From positions 2,604,001 to 2,668,000 of the forward strand of contig NZ_BBWW01000001.1 in NCBI RefSeq assembly GCF_001485215.1: DNA of 64,000 bases, read 5' to 3'. The stretch's first letter is position 1; each line of letters begins with the position of its first letter. Positions 27,066 to 34,783 of the stretch are shown here, piece after piece. The notes under the pieces were generated by a model. It had not been told where the DNA came from. It searched no databases and saw only the letters and a program-made list of their open reading frames with translations. Both the position numbers and the translations under genes were made by a program. This stretch comes from Leptolyngbya sp. NIES-2104. GTDB taxonomy: Bacteria; Cyanobacteriota; Cyanobacteriia; Leptolyngbyales; Leptolyngbyaceae.

Positions 27066-27368
27066 ATGCAGGTTTTGTTGCTGATTTTGGGGCTGTTTTA
27101 TTGGGCGGTTGTCCCCGTTCTGTTCGTAAGCTGGCTGGAATTTTTCCGCCACGACGAAGACAACCTCACTGATAGAGAACAGAAAATATCGCGATTCATG
27201 ATTGCGATCGCCAGCATCTTCTGGATTGTGACTCTGCCTTTTGCCTACGTAGAACTTTTGGATAAGTTCAAACGTGCTAGTCGATCTGCCCGTCTTTACC
27301 AGAAAATGCTAGAAAACCCGAATTCAGCGCTCAATTCCAGTGACGAGATACAGTTCTCAAATCATTAA
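27066..27368 (+). CDS. Small membrane protein, unknown function
   Basis: A 100-residue protein with two hydrophobic helices (about residues 2-22 and 45-65) and a hydrophilic C-terminus. The start MQVLLLILGLFYW at 27066 is preferred over the ATG nine bases earlier because GAGGA lies nine bases upstream of it. No family recognised. It is the last gene before the long regulatory stretch ahead of the stress-protein gene. Confidence 0.7.
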   Translation: MQVLLLILGLFYWAVVPVLFVSWLEFFRHDEDNLTDREQKISRFMIAIASIFWIVTLPFAYVELLDKFKRASRSARLYQKMLENPNSALNSSDEIQFSNH

Positions 27369-27509
27369 AGTGTTTCAATCGTTACCATTTCACTCTGGGG
27401 ATGGATAGAAATTAAACAGCGATCCCCGACACTAGAAGAATCAAGTTTAAGATTTCTGCTGTCAATGAGAATACAGTTTTTGAAGCAATCGAGAGTTTTT
27501 TTGAGCGGC

Positions 27510-27518
27510 TGGTATAAT
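27510..27518 (+). promoter_or_regulatory. Extended -10 promoter element
   Basis: TGGTATAAT is a perfect extended -10 (TGnTATAAT). No good -35 is at the standard distance, which extended -10 promoters tolerate. It would start a transcript near 27525 that covers the structured RNA 27530-27650. Confidence 0.6.
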
Positions 27519-27529
27519 GGAAACGAATT

Positions 27530-27650
27530 TGCTACTGAGGTTGGAATTTTATGACACCTCGCCCTTTTGTTTTGAAAGTAGCAGTTCTTACCCGCTCAAC
27601 TGTATTAAATTAGCCAACAACAGCAAGCCAGGAGACCTGGTTTTTTGTTG
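27530..27650 (+). ncRNA. Unassigned structured RNA ending in a terminator-like hairpin
   Basis: Downstream of the extended -10, three stems are seen: TGCTACT (27530-27536) with AGTAGCA (27577-27583); GAGGT (27537-27541) with ACCTC (27556-27560) nested inside; and CCAGG-AGA-CCTGG (27628-27640) followed by six T, enclosed by CAACAA (27615-27620) with TTGTTG (27645-27650). CCAGGAGACCTGG and the upstream CCCGCTCAACTGTA resemble the B12-box and CCGC-ACTGT parts of cobalamin riboswitches, but the full core was not found. A 20-codon frame (27551-27613) lies within. Candidates: small RNA, attenuated leader, or variant riboswitch. Confidence 0.5.
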
Positions 27651-27703
27651 CCAAAACTGCTCACTAGTTCGTTTCGTAAACGTTAGGGAAGCTAATCTGT
27701 GGG

Positions 27704-27859
27704 TCGCCTAATCTGAATCAAGCGGAAATTTTGAGCCGCTCGACTTCAAAGCGGAGGAACCAATCTTTGGGGCGAATCTTGAACATCGGTTTGAGAAAGA
27801 CACCTTCCAGTCTTAGCCCGTCAGCTAACTCCGTCGGCAATGGGAGGATGACTTAGCGT
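27704..27859 (+). promoter_or_regulatory. c-di-AMP (ydaO/yuaA-type) riboswitch aptamer
   Basis: The stretch carries the conserved ydaO landmarks in order: closing stem CGCCTAA (27705-27711) with TTAGCG (27853-27858); an AGCGG/CCGCT hairpin; GCGGAGGAACCAATCTTTGG and GGCGAAT (27751-27777); CTTCCAGTC; and CCCGTCAGCTAACTCCGTC then GGCAATGGGAGGATGA (27818-27851). These match the pseudo-two-fold aptamer that binds two c-di-AMP (established knowledge) and normally turns genes off. It lies 110 bases before a universal stress protein gene on the same strand. Confidence 0.88.
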
Positions 27860-27928
27860 GTGTTCGCCACTCTAAGTATCCTGAACTGAATCGATCGAGA
27901 TCATTCGATCGAAAAAACTCCCTCACCC

Positions 27929-27959
27929 ACCTCTCATGCGTCGTGTAGTTAGGAGAGGT
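27929..27959 (+). promoter_or_regulatory. Possible expression platform: Shine-Dalgarno-sequestering hairpin
   Basis: ACCTCTC (27929-27935) is complementary to GAGAGGT (27953-27959), which includes most of the AGGAGAGG ribosome-binding site of the stress-protein gene (ATG 27968). The pairing would block initiation, consistent with translational control by the riboswitch upstream. The link between aptamer and hairpin is inferred. Confidence 0.55.
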
Positions 27960-27967
27960 TGAATTCA

Positions 27968-28597
27968 ATGAACGTTCATTCAATGCTGGTACGTCTCGAA
28001 GGCACACTCGGTCGTGCTGATTTAGTCCAAAAAATGGTTCTGATTCCTGCTGCGGGTTCATCACGTGCAGAAGATTCCGAGATTAATCTCGTAGTAGGCT
28101 ATTCTAACTCTCCAGGGAGTCAGACGGCGCTTGATTTGACGCTATGGATCGCTCACCAAACCCGACTTGCAACGGGGAAACAGGTGACGGTTCAAGTGGT
28201 GTATGTGATCGATGATGGCATCATGAATCGGATTCCGGTGTTTGATTCGGGTCGCAAGCGCAAAGAGAAGGCTGAAGGCGAATGGCGCACCAGTCGAACG
28301 GCGATCGCGGAATTAGAAACGGCAACGAAGGCGCAATACGGAACGGCGGAATTGTTTGAACAAGCCGATCGGATTTTGTGGAATGCTCGCTGTATGGCGG
28401 AGGAATGGCGCGGATCGCTCAAGACGCATTTGCGGTTTGGGGTGGTTGCCAAGGAGTTGAAAGAAGTGGTGGCGACTGAGAAAGCGTCATTGTTGATTTT
28501 GGGTTGTGATTCGCCGAGTCATCCCTTGGTGCGGCAATTGGGCAAATCGTTCCCGTGTCCGGTGTTGGGAATTCCGTCAGTGTTGGAAGGCGAATAA
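27968..28597 (+). CDS. Universal stress protein (UspA family)
   Basis: A 209-residue protein. The Usp fold is recognised from INLVVGYSNSPGSQTALDLTLWIAHQT (first strand-helix), VTVQVVYVID, LKTHLRFGVVAKELKEVVATEKASLLILGC and FPCPVLGIP at the end. The G-x2-G-x9-G(S/T) ATP motif is incomplete (GCDSPSHPLVRQL), so nucleotide binding is uncertain. The start at 27968 has AGGAGAGG nine bases upstream; an in-frame TTG precedes it. A perfect palindrome AATGAACGTTCATT covers the start codon. It is placed under a c-di-AMP riboswitch, suggesting a role in osmotic or potassium stress (inference). Confidence 0.85.
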   Translation: MNVHSMLVRLEGTLGRADLVQKMVLIPAAGSSRAEDSEINLVVGYSNSPGSQTALDLTLWIAHQTRLATGKQVTVQVVYVIDDGIMNRIPVFDSGRKRKEKAEGEWRTSRTAIAELETATKAQYGTAELFEQADRILWNARCMAEEWRGSLKTHLRFGVVAKELKEVVATEKASLLILGCDSPSHPLVRQLGKSFPCPVLGIPSVLEGE

Positions 28598-28635
28598 TTC
28601 CCGCCGTGAAATTCGGCTACAACCGCGAAATCCGG

Positions 28636-28663
28636 GTAGAGACGCGATTAATCGCGTCTCTAC
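28636..28663. repeat. 28-bp palindromic repeat, copy 3 (perfect)
   Basis: A perfect copy identical to the one at 8080-8107, lying 39 bases after the stop of the universal stress protein gene. The next 190 bases to 28855 hold no other recognised feature. Confidence 0.9.
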
Positions 28664-28854
28664 GTCGTTGGATAAACGCGGAATTGATTGCATTCGTTCA
28701 AATCGTTGAATGAACGCAAAATCGATCGCAACAACGATTTGATCAATCCGCGATCGACAATCCCCAAAAATGATTCGCGCACGCATGGAAAAGAACTGTA
28801 ACCCTGTGTAGTTCTATGCAATCAGTGATCGATCGCTGAATTTGTCACTGCATT

Positions 28855-29448
28855 GTGTTGTTTACCGTTCCTAAAATCGTGCGCTTCATCTCTAAAATCT
28901 TTCTCTCAACGATCAGTATTACTGCGTTGACCGTTCTACCGGGAATTGCTCACGCCCAGACACCCGGTATTGCTCGAATTCCACAATCCTCTACCCGTTG
29001 TGAAACCGCGATCGCATCCGTCAAATCGTCTCTGGCTCAACGGGGTTATTTCATTCCTTGGAAAGCTGCGGGGCGCTCGATTAAACCGCAGGTCGTATTC
29101 AATGACGATGGCATTCGGAACAGCTATTATGACTATCCATCTGGACGGACTCAAACCCTGGCATTTCGCTTATCTGGAGATGCCACGCGGCTCTATCAAG
29201 GCTTAATGAGTTCACCTCAGTTAATGGCAACGTTCGGCGCTCAGATCATGGCAAGCTGCGATCGCATCGGGCTGGTAGAATTTTCCCATTGGCATGAAGG
29301 GTATGTTCCGGTTGGATATTTCCCTGATCGAATGGCTCGAACCTTTACTTGGACGGACATTGACGAAAATAGCCCCCATCAGCGGTGGATTCAAACAGCA
29401 AACGGCTCTCAAATTCAATATCAATGGGGATACTATTTTTCGCCTTAA
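28855..29448 (+). CDS. Secreted protein of unknown function
   Basis: A 197-residue protein with a clear signal peptide: basic start, hydrophobic core (ISKIFLSTISITALTVLPG) and AHA-Q cleavage near residue 34. The mature part has two Cys (CETA and SCDRIG) that could form a disulfide, and a C-terminal WTDIDENSPHQRWIQTANGSQIQYQWGYYF. No family recognised. The start is a GTG at 28855 (a TTG is the next codon). Its TAA stop overlaps the stop of the convergent CHAD gene in the tetranucleotide TTAA (29445-29448). Confidence 0.75.
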   Translation: MLFTVPKIVRFISKIFLSTISITALTVLPGIAHAQTPGIARIPQSSTRCETAIASVKSSLAQRGYFIPWKAAGRSIKPQVVFNDDGIRNSYYDYPSGRTQTLAFRLSGDATRLYQGLMSSPQLMATFGAQIMASCDRIGLVEFSHWHEGYVPVGYFPDRMARTFTWTDIDENSPHQRWIQTANGSQIQYQWGYYFSP

Positions 29449-30398
29449 TGCCGCAAAACAAGCTGCCTCAGTTGATTACGGAATTTAGTGTCTAAATATT
29501 TTTCTTGAAGCGATCGCCATTCTTTAAACGCGATCGTTCTTCTTTGGTCGAGTTTGTTCGAGAAGATCGGACACAGTTTCTCGATCGAGTCATCCAAATA
29601 TTTATGTAAGAATTCTTGCAGCACAACGCTGTCTTGAATCTGCCCTAACACTTCCTGAATCTGTTGAAATTCGCGCACTTGCGCTTTGTAGTCCTCGCCG
29701 TAGAAATCTGTGAAGAGTTCGGTTTGATAGCGCAATCGCTTCATCTGCTTCCGGAGATCATGTATCAAATCTCCCTGATCGAGCAGCGATCGGATTGATT
29801 CCGGTGTGATTGGCAAAAAGAGCTTCTCTTCTAGTGCAAATTCCACACCCATGAGCCACGCAGGATGTAAAAGAATGCCGCTAATTAAAGGCAACAGAAT
29901 ATCAGGCAAAACGTCCTGAATGGGTAACTGTGCGATCGCGTTTAATTGCGGTAGCGCTAACCAATCTTCCATTCCCTGCTTGAATTCTTTGTATTTGCGA
30001 GAGTTCAAGGTTTTTTCGAGTTGATGAAAATCTCTTGATCGCTGATGATCCAATTTTTTCAACGTCTGTTTTAGCGCCTTTTGTTCTGCATCCGGTAAAT
30101 CCGTATGAGAAGTTAATTCAAGTTTGAGAACATCCAAATCGCGGACGGCTCCCAGCACTTGAGCAAATTTACGAATTCTCGATTCACTGACCACTGAAGG
30201 CACATCAGTTGCAAACCCAAACACTTGAATCGCAGTTCTGAGGCGACGTAAACCCACTCGCATTTGGTGAAGTGCTTCTGGATCGCGATCGGCAAGTACC
30301 TCTTCCTCTTGCTTCATTGCCTTGCGGAAATGTTTATCGATTGCACGATGAGCAAAATGACTTAGGGCTGCTTGGGGCAATCTAATTTGGACATTCAT
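29445..30398 (-). CDS. CHAD domain protein
   Basis: A 317-residue helical protein. The CHAD signature is at the N-terminus: EALHQMRVGLRRLRTAIQVFG (about residues 42-62), followed by RDLDVLKLEL and, in the second half, DLIHDLRKQMKRLRYQTELFTDFY. CHAD domains bind polyphosphate through conserved His, Arg and Lys on helical repeats. No CYTH domain or polyphosphate kinase gene is adjacent. Stop codon shared in TTAA with the upstream convergent gene. Confidence 0.9.
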   Translation of the reverse strand: MNVQIRLPQAALSHFAHRAIDKHFRKAMKQEEEVLADRDPEALHQMRVGLRRLRTAIQVFGFATDVPSVVSESRIRKFAQVLGAVRDLDVLKLELTSHTDLPDAEQKALKQTLKKLDHQRSRDFHQLEKTLNSRKYKEFKQGMEDWLALPQLNAIAQLPIQDVLPDILLPLISGILLHPAWLMGVEFALEEKLFLPITPESIRSLLDQGDLIHDLRKQMKRLRYQTELFTDFYGEDYKAQVREFQQIQEVLGQIQDSVVLQEFLHKYLDDSIEKLCPIFSNKLDQRRTIAFKEWRSLQEKYLDTKFRNQLRQLVLRH

Positions 30399-30561
30399 AG
30401 CAGTTCTTAAACAGGGTTACTAATTATTTTGAGTTTCTGATATCTAGAGACTGAAAACCTCTAGCTTTAGTTAATGTTTCAAGGTTTAATCAAATGAGAA
30501 ACAATGTATAAAAAAGTATTCGCTCATGAGAGCGATTCTAGAAATAAAAGTGAGTCATTCT

Positions 30562-31224
30562 ATGAAGCGCATTGTATTTTGCGACTTTGACGGCACAATT
30601 ACACAAACTGAAACATTCGTCGCAATGCTGAAACACTTTACACCTGTATTAGCAGAACGATTACTTCCTGAGATTTATGCAAAACGCTTAACGCTACGGG
30701 AAGGAGTTCGGCGATTCATACAATCGATTCCATCGGTTCGATACAGCGAAATCATTGAGTTTACTAGAACGCAGCCGATTCGCCCCGGTTTGCTCGAACT
30801 ACTCGATCTTCTTGACGCAGAAGCGATCCCGTTTGTTGTAATTTCGGGTGGCTTAAAAGGAATGGTTGAATCTGTTCTCAATCCACTGCACGATCGGATT
30901 CATGCGATTCATGCCATGGAAGTCGATACACGAGGAACATTTTTACAAGTTCACTCAGCTTACGAAAGCGGAACAGAACTCGTAGCAAAAGCGCAAATTA
31001 TGGCGAACTATGAGGCGGATCAAACGATCGCGATCGGCGATTCAATTACCGATTTAAACATGGCGTTAGCGGCATCGATCGTATTTGCTCGTTCACCGCT
31101 AACCCGCTATCTAGAAGAACGAAATCAGCCTTACATTCCCTGGAATGATTTCTTTGAAGTACGAGATTACTTGCGAAATCACATTCTAAGCCGTCCCCTT
31201 GAACAATCCTTGCGGTCGCACTAA
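30562..31224 (+). CDS. HAD-IB phosphatase, MtnX-like
   Basis: A 220-residue haloacid-dehalogenase phosphatase. Motif I is FCDFDGTIT (nucleophile Asp near residue 7), motif II VISGG, motif III lysine near AKAQIM, and motif IV IGDSITDLNMA. This arrangement and length fit the MtnX/SerB-like HAD-IB group; MtnX dephosphorylates a methylthio-pentenyl phosphate in methionine salvage, but the specificity here is inferred. The start at 30562 (MKRIVFCDF) matches the family. The last 39 bases overlap the end of the convergent permease gene. Confidence 0.8.
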   Translation: MKRIVFCDFDGTITQTETFVAMLKHFTPVLAERLLPEIYAKRLTLREGVRRFIQSIPSVRYSEIIEFTRTQPIRPGLLELLDLLDAEAIPFVVISGGLKGMVESVLNPLHDRIHAIHAMEVDTRGTFLQVHSAYESGTELVAKAQIMANYEADQTIAIGDSITDLNMALAASIVFARSPLTRYLEERNQPYIPWNDFFEVRDYLRNHILSRPLEQSLRSH

Positions 31225-32124
31225 CAGCACAATCACCATAATTAACAATGCAATGCCTAACTTATATTGCGCTGTAAAAAGTCGTGTATTGATGATCAGT
31301 GCCGCAATCGGGTTCGATGCGATCGGCGTAAGCAGATCGGAAATTCCAGCCCCGACTTCCTGAGCAATTCCGATGATTAATCCACCTGCGATCGCGCCGT
31401 ACGGATTACCAATTCCCCCTAAAATCACCGACGCAAACAGCGGCAAAATCAAGAACCATCCCATATTCGGACGCACCGCTTCCACCAGTCCTAACATACT
31501 GCCGCCTAACGCCGTTAATCCGCCAGCAATAATCCACGTCCAGAGCACGACACGATCGACATTAATCCCCGTTGTTCTCGCCAAATCCAAATCGTCCGCG
31601 ACTGCCCGCATCGCCTTCCCGATTTTGGTATTTTGCAGCAGGTAATGCAGTCCAGCGATCGCGACGACTGCAAGCACAATCACTACGAGTTGATTAAACG
31701 GAATCGTGATTCCACCAAAAGAGAGTGCACGAGCAACCGGGAGATTGTAGCGCTGGTTGCCGCCACCCCAGATGAAAATGATGCCATTGCGAAGAAAAAG
31801 AGCAAGCCCGATCGAGATAATAATCAGCGTGGTTGCAGTCGCTCGTTTTTTCCGCATCGGTGCCCAGAGAAGCGCTTCACTCAGCAGAGTCACTCCGATT
31901 GTCGCGATCGCAGAAAAGACCATCGACACCCAAATATTAATCCCGATCGCATTGAACAGCAGCGTAAAATAAGCGCCTACCGTCATGAAATCGCCGTGAG
32001 CAAAATTTGATAAGCGCAGAATTCCATAAGACAGCGTTAGTCCAACCGCAGAGAGGGCGATAATGCTCCCAACCGAAACTCCGTTAACAATTAACTGGAT
32101 AAGCTGACCAAAAAAGGCATCCAT
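31186..32124 (-). CDS. Branched-chain/neutral amino-acid ABC transporter permease (LivH/NatD type)
   Basis: A 312-residue permease with about eight hydrophobic helices. LivH-family marks are GVSVGSIIALSAVGLTLSYGILRLSNFAHGDFMTVGAY near the N-terminus, GKAMRAVADDLDLARTTGI (the cytoplasmic coupling loop) and GGIGNPYGAIAGGLIIGIAQE. In cyanobacteria the homologous NatD belongs to the N-I neutral amino-acid system. A matching LivF/NatE-type ATPase gene lies 4.4 kb away (36529). Start at 32124 (MDAFFGQLIQL). The 3' end overlaps the HAD phosphatase gene by 39 bases. Confidence 0.88.
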   Translation of the reverse strand: MDAFFGQLIQLIVNGVSVGSIIALSAVGLTLSYGILRLSNFAHGDFMTVGAYFTLLFNAIGINIWVSMVFSAIATIGVTLLSEALLWAPMRKKRATATTLIIISIGLALFLRNGIIFIWGGGNQRYNLPVARALSFGGITIPFNQLVVIVLAVVAIAGLHYLLQNTKIGKAMRAVADDLDLARTTGINVDRVVLWTWIIAGGLTALGGSMLGLVEAVRPNMGWFLILPLFASVILGGIGNPYGAIAGGLIIGIAQEVGAGISDLLTPIASNPIAALIINTRLFTAQYKLGIALLIMVIVLLVRPQGLFKGTA

Positions 32125-32208
32125 GCGCGGCACTTGCAATACGATATCGCTTGATTGTGCCTGAAGTGGGGTAATTTTGGAAAGAGACTCCGCAAAAAAA
32201 TTGGCAAT

Positions 32209-32240
32209 AAAAAAGCAGTCCCTACCCGGTTTGGACTGCC
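32209..32240 (-). terminator. Rho-independent terminator of purN
   Basis: GCAGTCC and GGACTGC arms around CTACCCGGTTT; on the minus strand the stem is followed by a T-run (complement of the A-run at 32209-32214). It lies 70 bases beyond the purN stop and ahead of the permease gene. Confidence 0.85.
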
Positions 32241-32309
32241 CTTGTGTTAGACGATGAGCTTCTCAATCTGTGTATATCATGCCGTCTCCAGACAGGCGGC
32301 ACATCATCC

Positions 32310-32954
32310 TTAAGACTGATGCCCATTATCATCAGTAACGGAATGTATCGCAGCGATCGCAATGGCTGCCGGATAAATTCGATGCTCTTGGGCGTGAATC
32401 CGATGCTGCAAGGTTTCCACGCTATCGCCCTCCATTACCGGAACGGCTGCTTGTATGATAATTCTTCCACTATCAACTTCTGGAACCACTAAATGAACGG
32501 TGCAGCCTGTGATCTTAACTCCTGCTTGAAGGGCTTGATCTACAGCGCGATTTCCTTTAAAGCTGGGTAACAAACTGGGGTGAATGTTGAGAATACGATC
32601 GCGAAATGCCTCGATCAAAACCGGAGTCACAATCCGCATCCAACCCGCCATAATCACCCAGTCCGCTGAATGCTGTTTCAAAGTGTTGACGATCGCTTGA
32701 TCCAAATCTTCCCGACTCGTGAACTCTCGATGATTTAGTAAGACCGATGGAATACCAAAACGGTTTGCTCGATCGACAACCTTCGCGTCTGGATTGTTAT
32801 AGATTACGACTTGGATTTCTGCATTGAGATGCCCATCTTGGATTGATTGCGCGATCGCTTCAAAGTTGCTACCACTCCCCGAAGCCATCACACCAAGCTT
32901 CAGACGCGGGTGAGGCGGAAATTCAGTATGTTCAGGGGAAATCAGCGCAACCAT
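32310..32954 (-). CDS. purN: Phosphoribosylglycinamide formyltransferase
   Basis: A 214-residue enzyme that formylates GAR with 10-formyl-THF in purine synthesis. Visible: KLGVMASGSGSNFEAI (phosphate-binding loop, residues 19-34), ADWVIMAGWMRIVTPVLIEAFRDRILNIHPSLLPSFKG (with the catalytic N-x-H...D set), and GCTVHLVVPEVDSGRIIIQAAVPV. About 18 residues precede the usual start, as in other cyanobacterial PurN. Terminator downstream. Confidence 0.95.
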   Translation of the reverse strand: MVALISPEHTEFPPHPRLKLGVMASGSGSNFEAIAQSIQDGHLNAEIQVVIYNNPDAKVVDRANRFGIPSVLLNHREFTSREDLDQAIVNTLKQHSADWVIMAGWMRIVTPVLIEAFRDRILNIHPSLLPSFKGNRAVDQALQAGVKITGCTVHLVVPEVDSGRIIIQAAVPVMEGDSVETLQHRIHAQEHRIYPAAIAIAAIHSVTDDNGHQS

Positions 32955-33122
32955 GAGAGCCTTTCTAAAAAACAGGTTCTCAGTTTAACGTGGAGAGCGC
33001 GATCGAAGATAGAAACTCTTTCTTAAAAGTCGATCGCTTCTGACTCATTTCCACCTTAAATTCGATTAAGTCCGAGATCGAAGACAGCGCTAAGATAGCT
33101 GTTATTTATTTTCGCGATCGAT

Positions 33123-34025
33123 ATGCTTCTAGATCACACCAAGTCCAAATCAGATTCCGGATTCTCGCGTTTGTTGGATCGAGATGCGATCGCAGCTTGG
33201 ATCTTTCTTGCGCCTGCCCTGATTCTGTTGAGTGTATTTGTGATTTATCCGATCGCGTACCTGTGCTATCTCAGTTTCACAACTGGCAGCTTTACACGGG
33301 TGGGAGTGCGCTGGGTCGGGCTGCGGAATTACTGGCGATTGTTGCTTAGTCCCGACTTTTGGCAAGTGATGGGGAATACGGTGTATTTTACGATCGCAAC
33401 TCTGCTTCCCAGTTTGGTCATTCCATTGGGCTTAGCTGTGTTGTTGAATCAATCCATTTTGTTTCGCGGATTGCTCAGAGCTGCATACTTTATTCCATCC
33501 ATTACTTCTCTCGTTGCAGTTGGATTAGGATTTCGCTGGCTGTTTCAAACAGATGGCGTGATTAATCAATGGCTTGGTGCAGTTAATATTCCCGCGATTC
33601 CTTGGCTGCAAAGTACGGTTTGGGCAATGCCAGTCTTGATTTTGCTGAGTATTTGGAAGCAGATCGGATTCAATATGGTGGTGTTTTTAGCGGGACTGCA
33701 AACGATTCCGATCAGTCGATATGAAGCGGCGGAATTGGACGGGGCGAACAGTTGGCAGAAGTTTCGATATGTGACGCTGCCGGGATTAAGAGCGACGATC
33801 GTATTTGTCACCGTCACGACTGCAATTTTTACGCTCAGAAGTTTCGAGCAAGTTTATGTGATCACAGGTGGCGGTCCTATGAATTCGACAAACCTGCTCG
33901 TTTACTTCATTTACGATCAAGCGTTTGCTCAATTTGATTTTGGGTATGCGGCAGCAGCAGCAACGATTTTATTGCTAATTGCGCTTGTGCTGGTTTACTG
34001 GCAATTAAGAACGACCGAAGACTAA
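33123..34025 (+). CDS. Carbohydrate ABC transporter permease (MalF/UgpA type)
   Basis: A 300-residue inner-membrane permease with six hydrophobic helices. The family EAA-type loop is present: RYEAAELDGANSWQKFRYVTLPGLRATIVFVTVT (about residues 200-233), and TSPILEA-like features ITGGGPMNSTNLLVYFIYDQAF follow. These identify the MalF/UgpA partner that pairs with a second permease, a binding protein and an ATPase; none of these is adjacent, so the subunit genes are scattered. Stop codon shares CTAA (34022-34025) with the convergent small gene. Confidence 0.9.
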   Translation: MLLDHTKSKSDSGFSRLLDRDAIAAWIFLAPALILLSVFVIYPIAYLCYLSFTTGSFTRVGVRWVGLRNYWRLLLSPDFWQVMGNTVYFTIATLLPSLVIPLGLAVLLNQSILFRGLLRAAYFIPSITSLVAVGLGFRWLFQTDGVINQWLGAVNIPAIPWLQSTVWAMPVLILLSIWKQIGFNMVVFLAGLQTIPISRYEAAELDGANSWQKFRYVTLPGLRATIVFVTVTTAIFTLRSFEQVYVITGGGPMNSTNLLVYFIYDQAFAQFDFGYAAAAATILLLIALVLVYWQLRTTED

Positions 34026-34195
34026 GCTTCCGGAAAGGTTTGCTTAAACTCGTCGATCAAGATATCCATTTCTTCGAGTGCCTGATTCACATCGATTCGC
34101 AACGTGCCTAGATTCGGTTGTTCCATCAGTTTTAGAAGTGATTCCCGTTTGCTTTCGATTAACTTAATCCGTTCTTTAATTGTTTCGGCATCCAT
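34022..34195 (-). CDS. Small helical protein, 57 residues
   Basis: A short frame (MDAETIKERIKLIESKRESL then ...LGTLRIDVNQALEEMDILIDEF...) with a regular amphipathic pattern and acidic C-terminal half. The composition and the conserved-looking LGTLRIDV-x-QALEE stretch suggest a genuine small cyanobacterial protein. ATG at 34195 is preceded by AGAGGAAAT on the minus strand, a good ribosome-binding site. It shares its stop tetranucleotide with the convergent permease gene. Function unknown. Confidence 0.7.
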   Translation of the reverse strand: MDAETIKERIKLIESKRESLLKLMEQPNLGTLRIDVNQALEEMDILIDEFKQTFPEA

Positions 34196-34443
34196 ACTGA
34201 AATTTCCTCTAAGTACGATCGCGCTTAGTCATGACTAAATGTTAAGCTCTCCTCAATTTTAGTCGGATTCTCTGGGATCTGAGCAATGCCTAGCAGGATA
34301 AGCTTTTTCCGTATTTCTACCTTTTGGTAGATTAAATCTGTTGGAAAATTTACACGAAAACTTCATGAATCTCGGTAGTAAGCGTCCGGTCTGGGGGTAA
34401 AGTAATGTGTACTCTTCCGATAGTGTCACTCCCAAAGGATTGT

Positions 34444-34689
34444 ATGGGTAGAAAAAAACAGCCCCCGGTTTGGATCGTTGTACTGGTGTGTAGTGCGACT
34501 GGCGTTATATTAGGCGGGTCGGCAAGCTGGGCAGAAAGTAATCAGTGTTTGCAGGATCAAGTCGTCACGAATCAATGCCTGATTCAAGATCCAGTGAGAA
34601 AGACGGGTGAAGGAATGTTTGCGGGAATGTTGGCGGGTGCAGGGGGTGCGATCGGGGCAACTTGGAGCGAGTGGAAGCGCAAATCTTGA
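34444..34689 (+). CDS. Small exported or membrane protein
   Basis: An 81-residue protein with a basic start (MGRKKQPP), one hydrophobic segment ending in ASWA-ES (signal peptide or anchor), two Cys in the mature part (NQCLQDQVVTNQCL) and a Gly/Ala-rich hydrophobic stretch (GMFAGMLAGAGGAIGA). AAAGGA lies four bases before the ATG at 34444, which decides against the frame-extension upstream. Family not recognised. Confidence 0.6.
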   Translation: MGRKKQPPVWIVVLVCSATGVILGGSASWAESNQCLQDQVVTNQCLIQDPVRKTGEGMFAGMLAGAGGAIGATWSEWKRKS

Positions 34690-34692
34690 CGT

Positions 34693-34775
34693 GAATATGT
34701 AGAAGCTTTTCGCTTCGCTGCGAGATCGCCCCGGAATGGAATTCGGGGCTAACGGTGCGAAGTCCGTTGAAACGG
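34693..34775. repeat. Half of a MITE-like element (diverged)
   Basis: Corresponds to the left half of the MITE family: a CCCCGGAATGGAATTCGGGG-type arm, GCTAACGGTGCGAAGTCCG and the inner hairpin AGTCCGTTGAAACGGACT. No terminal repeat remains. It lies between two convergent genes. Confidence 0.6.
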
Positions 34776-34783
34776 ACTGAATT

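Noticed and set aside
26916..27152. Minus-strand frame of 78 codons
   Set aside because: Antisense to the small membrane-protein gene at 27066, Gln/Asn-rich by mirror of its codons, no ribosome-binding site.
27551..27613. 20-codon frame MTPRPFVLKVAVLTRSTVLN as a leader peptide
   Set aside because: It overlaps the predicted RNA stems and has no clear relation to a downstream structural gene; more likely chance within a structured RNA.
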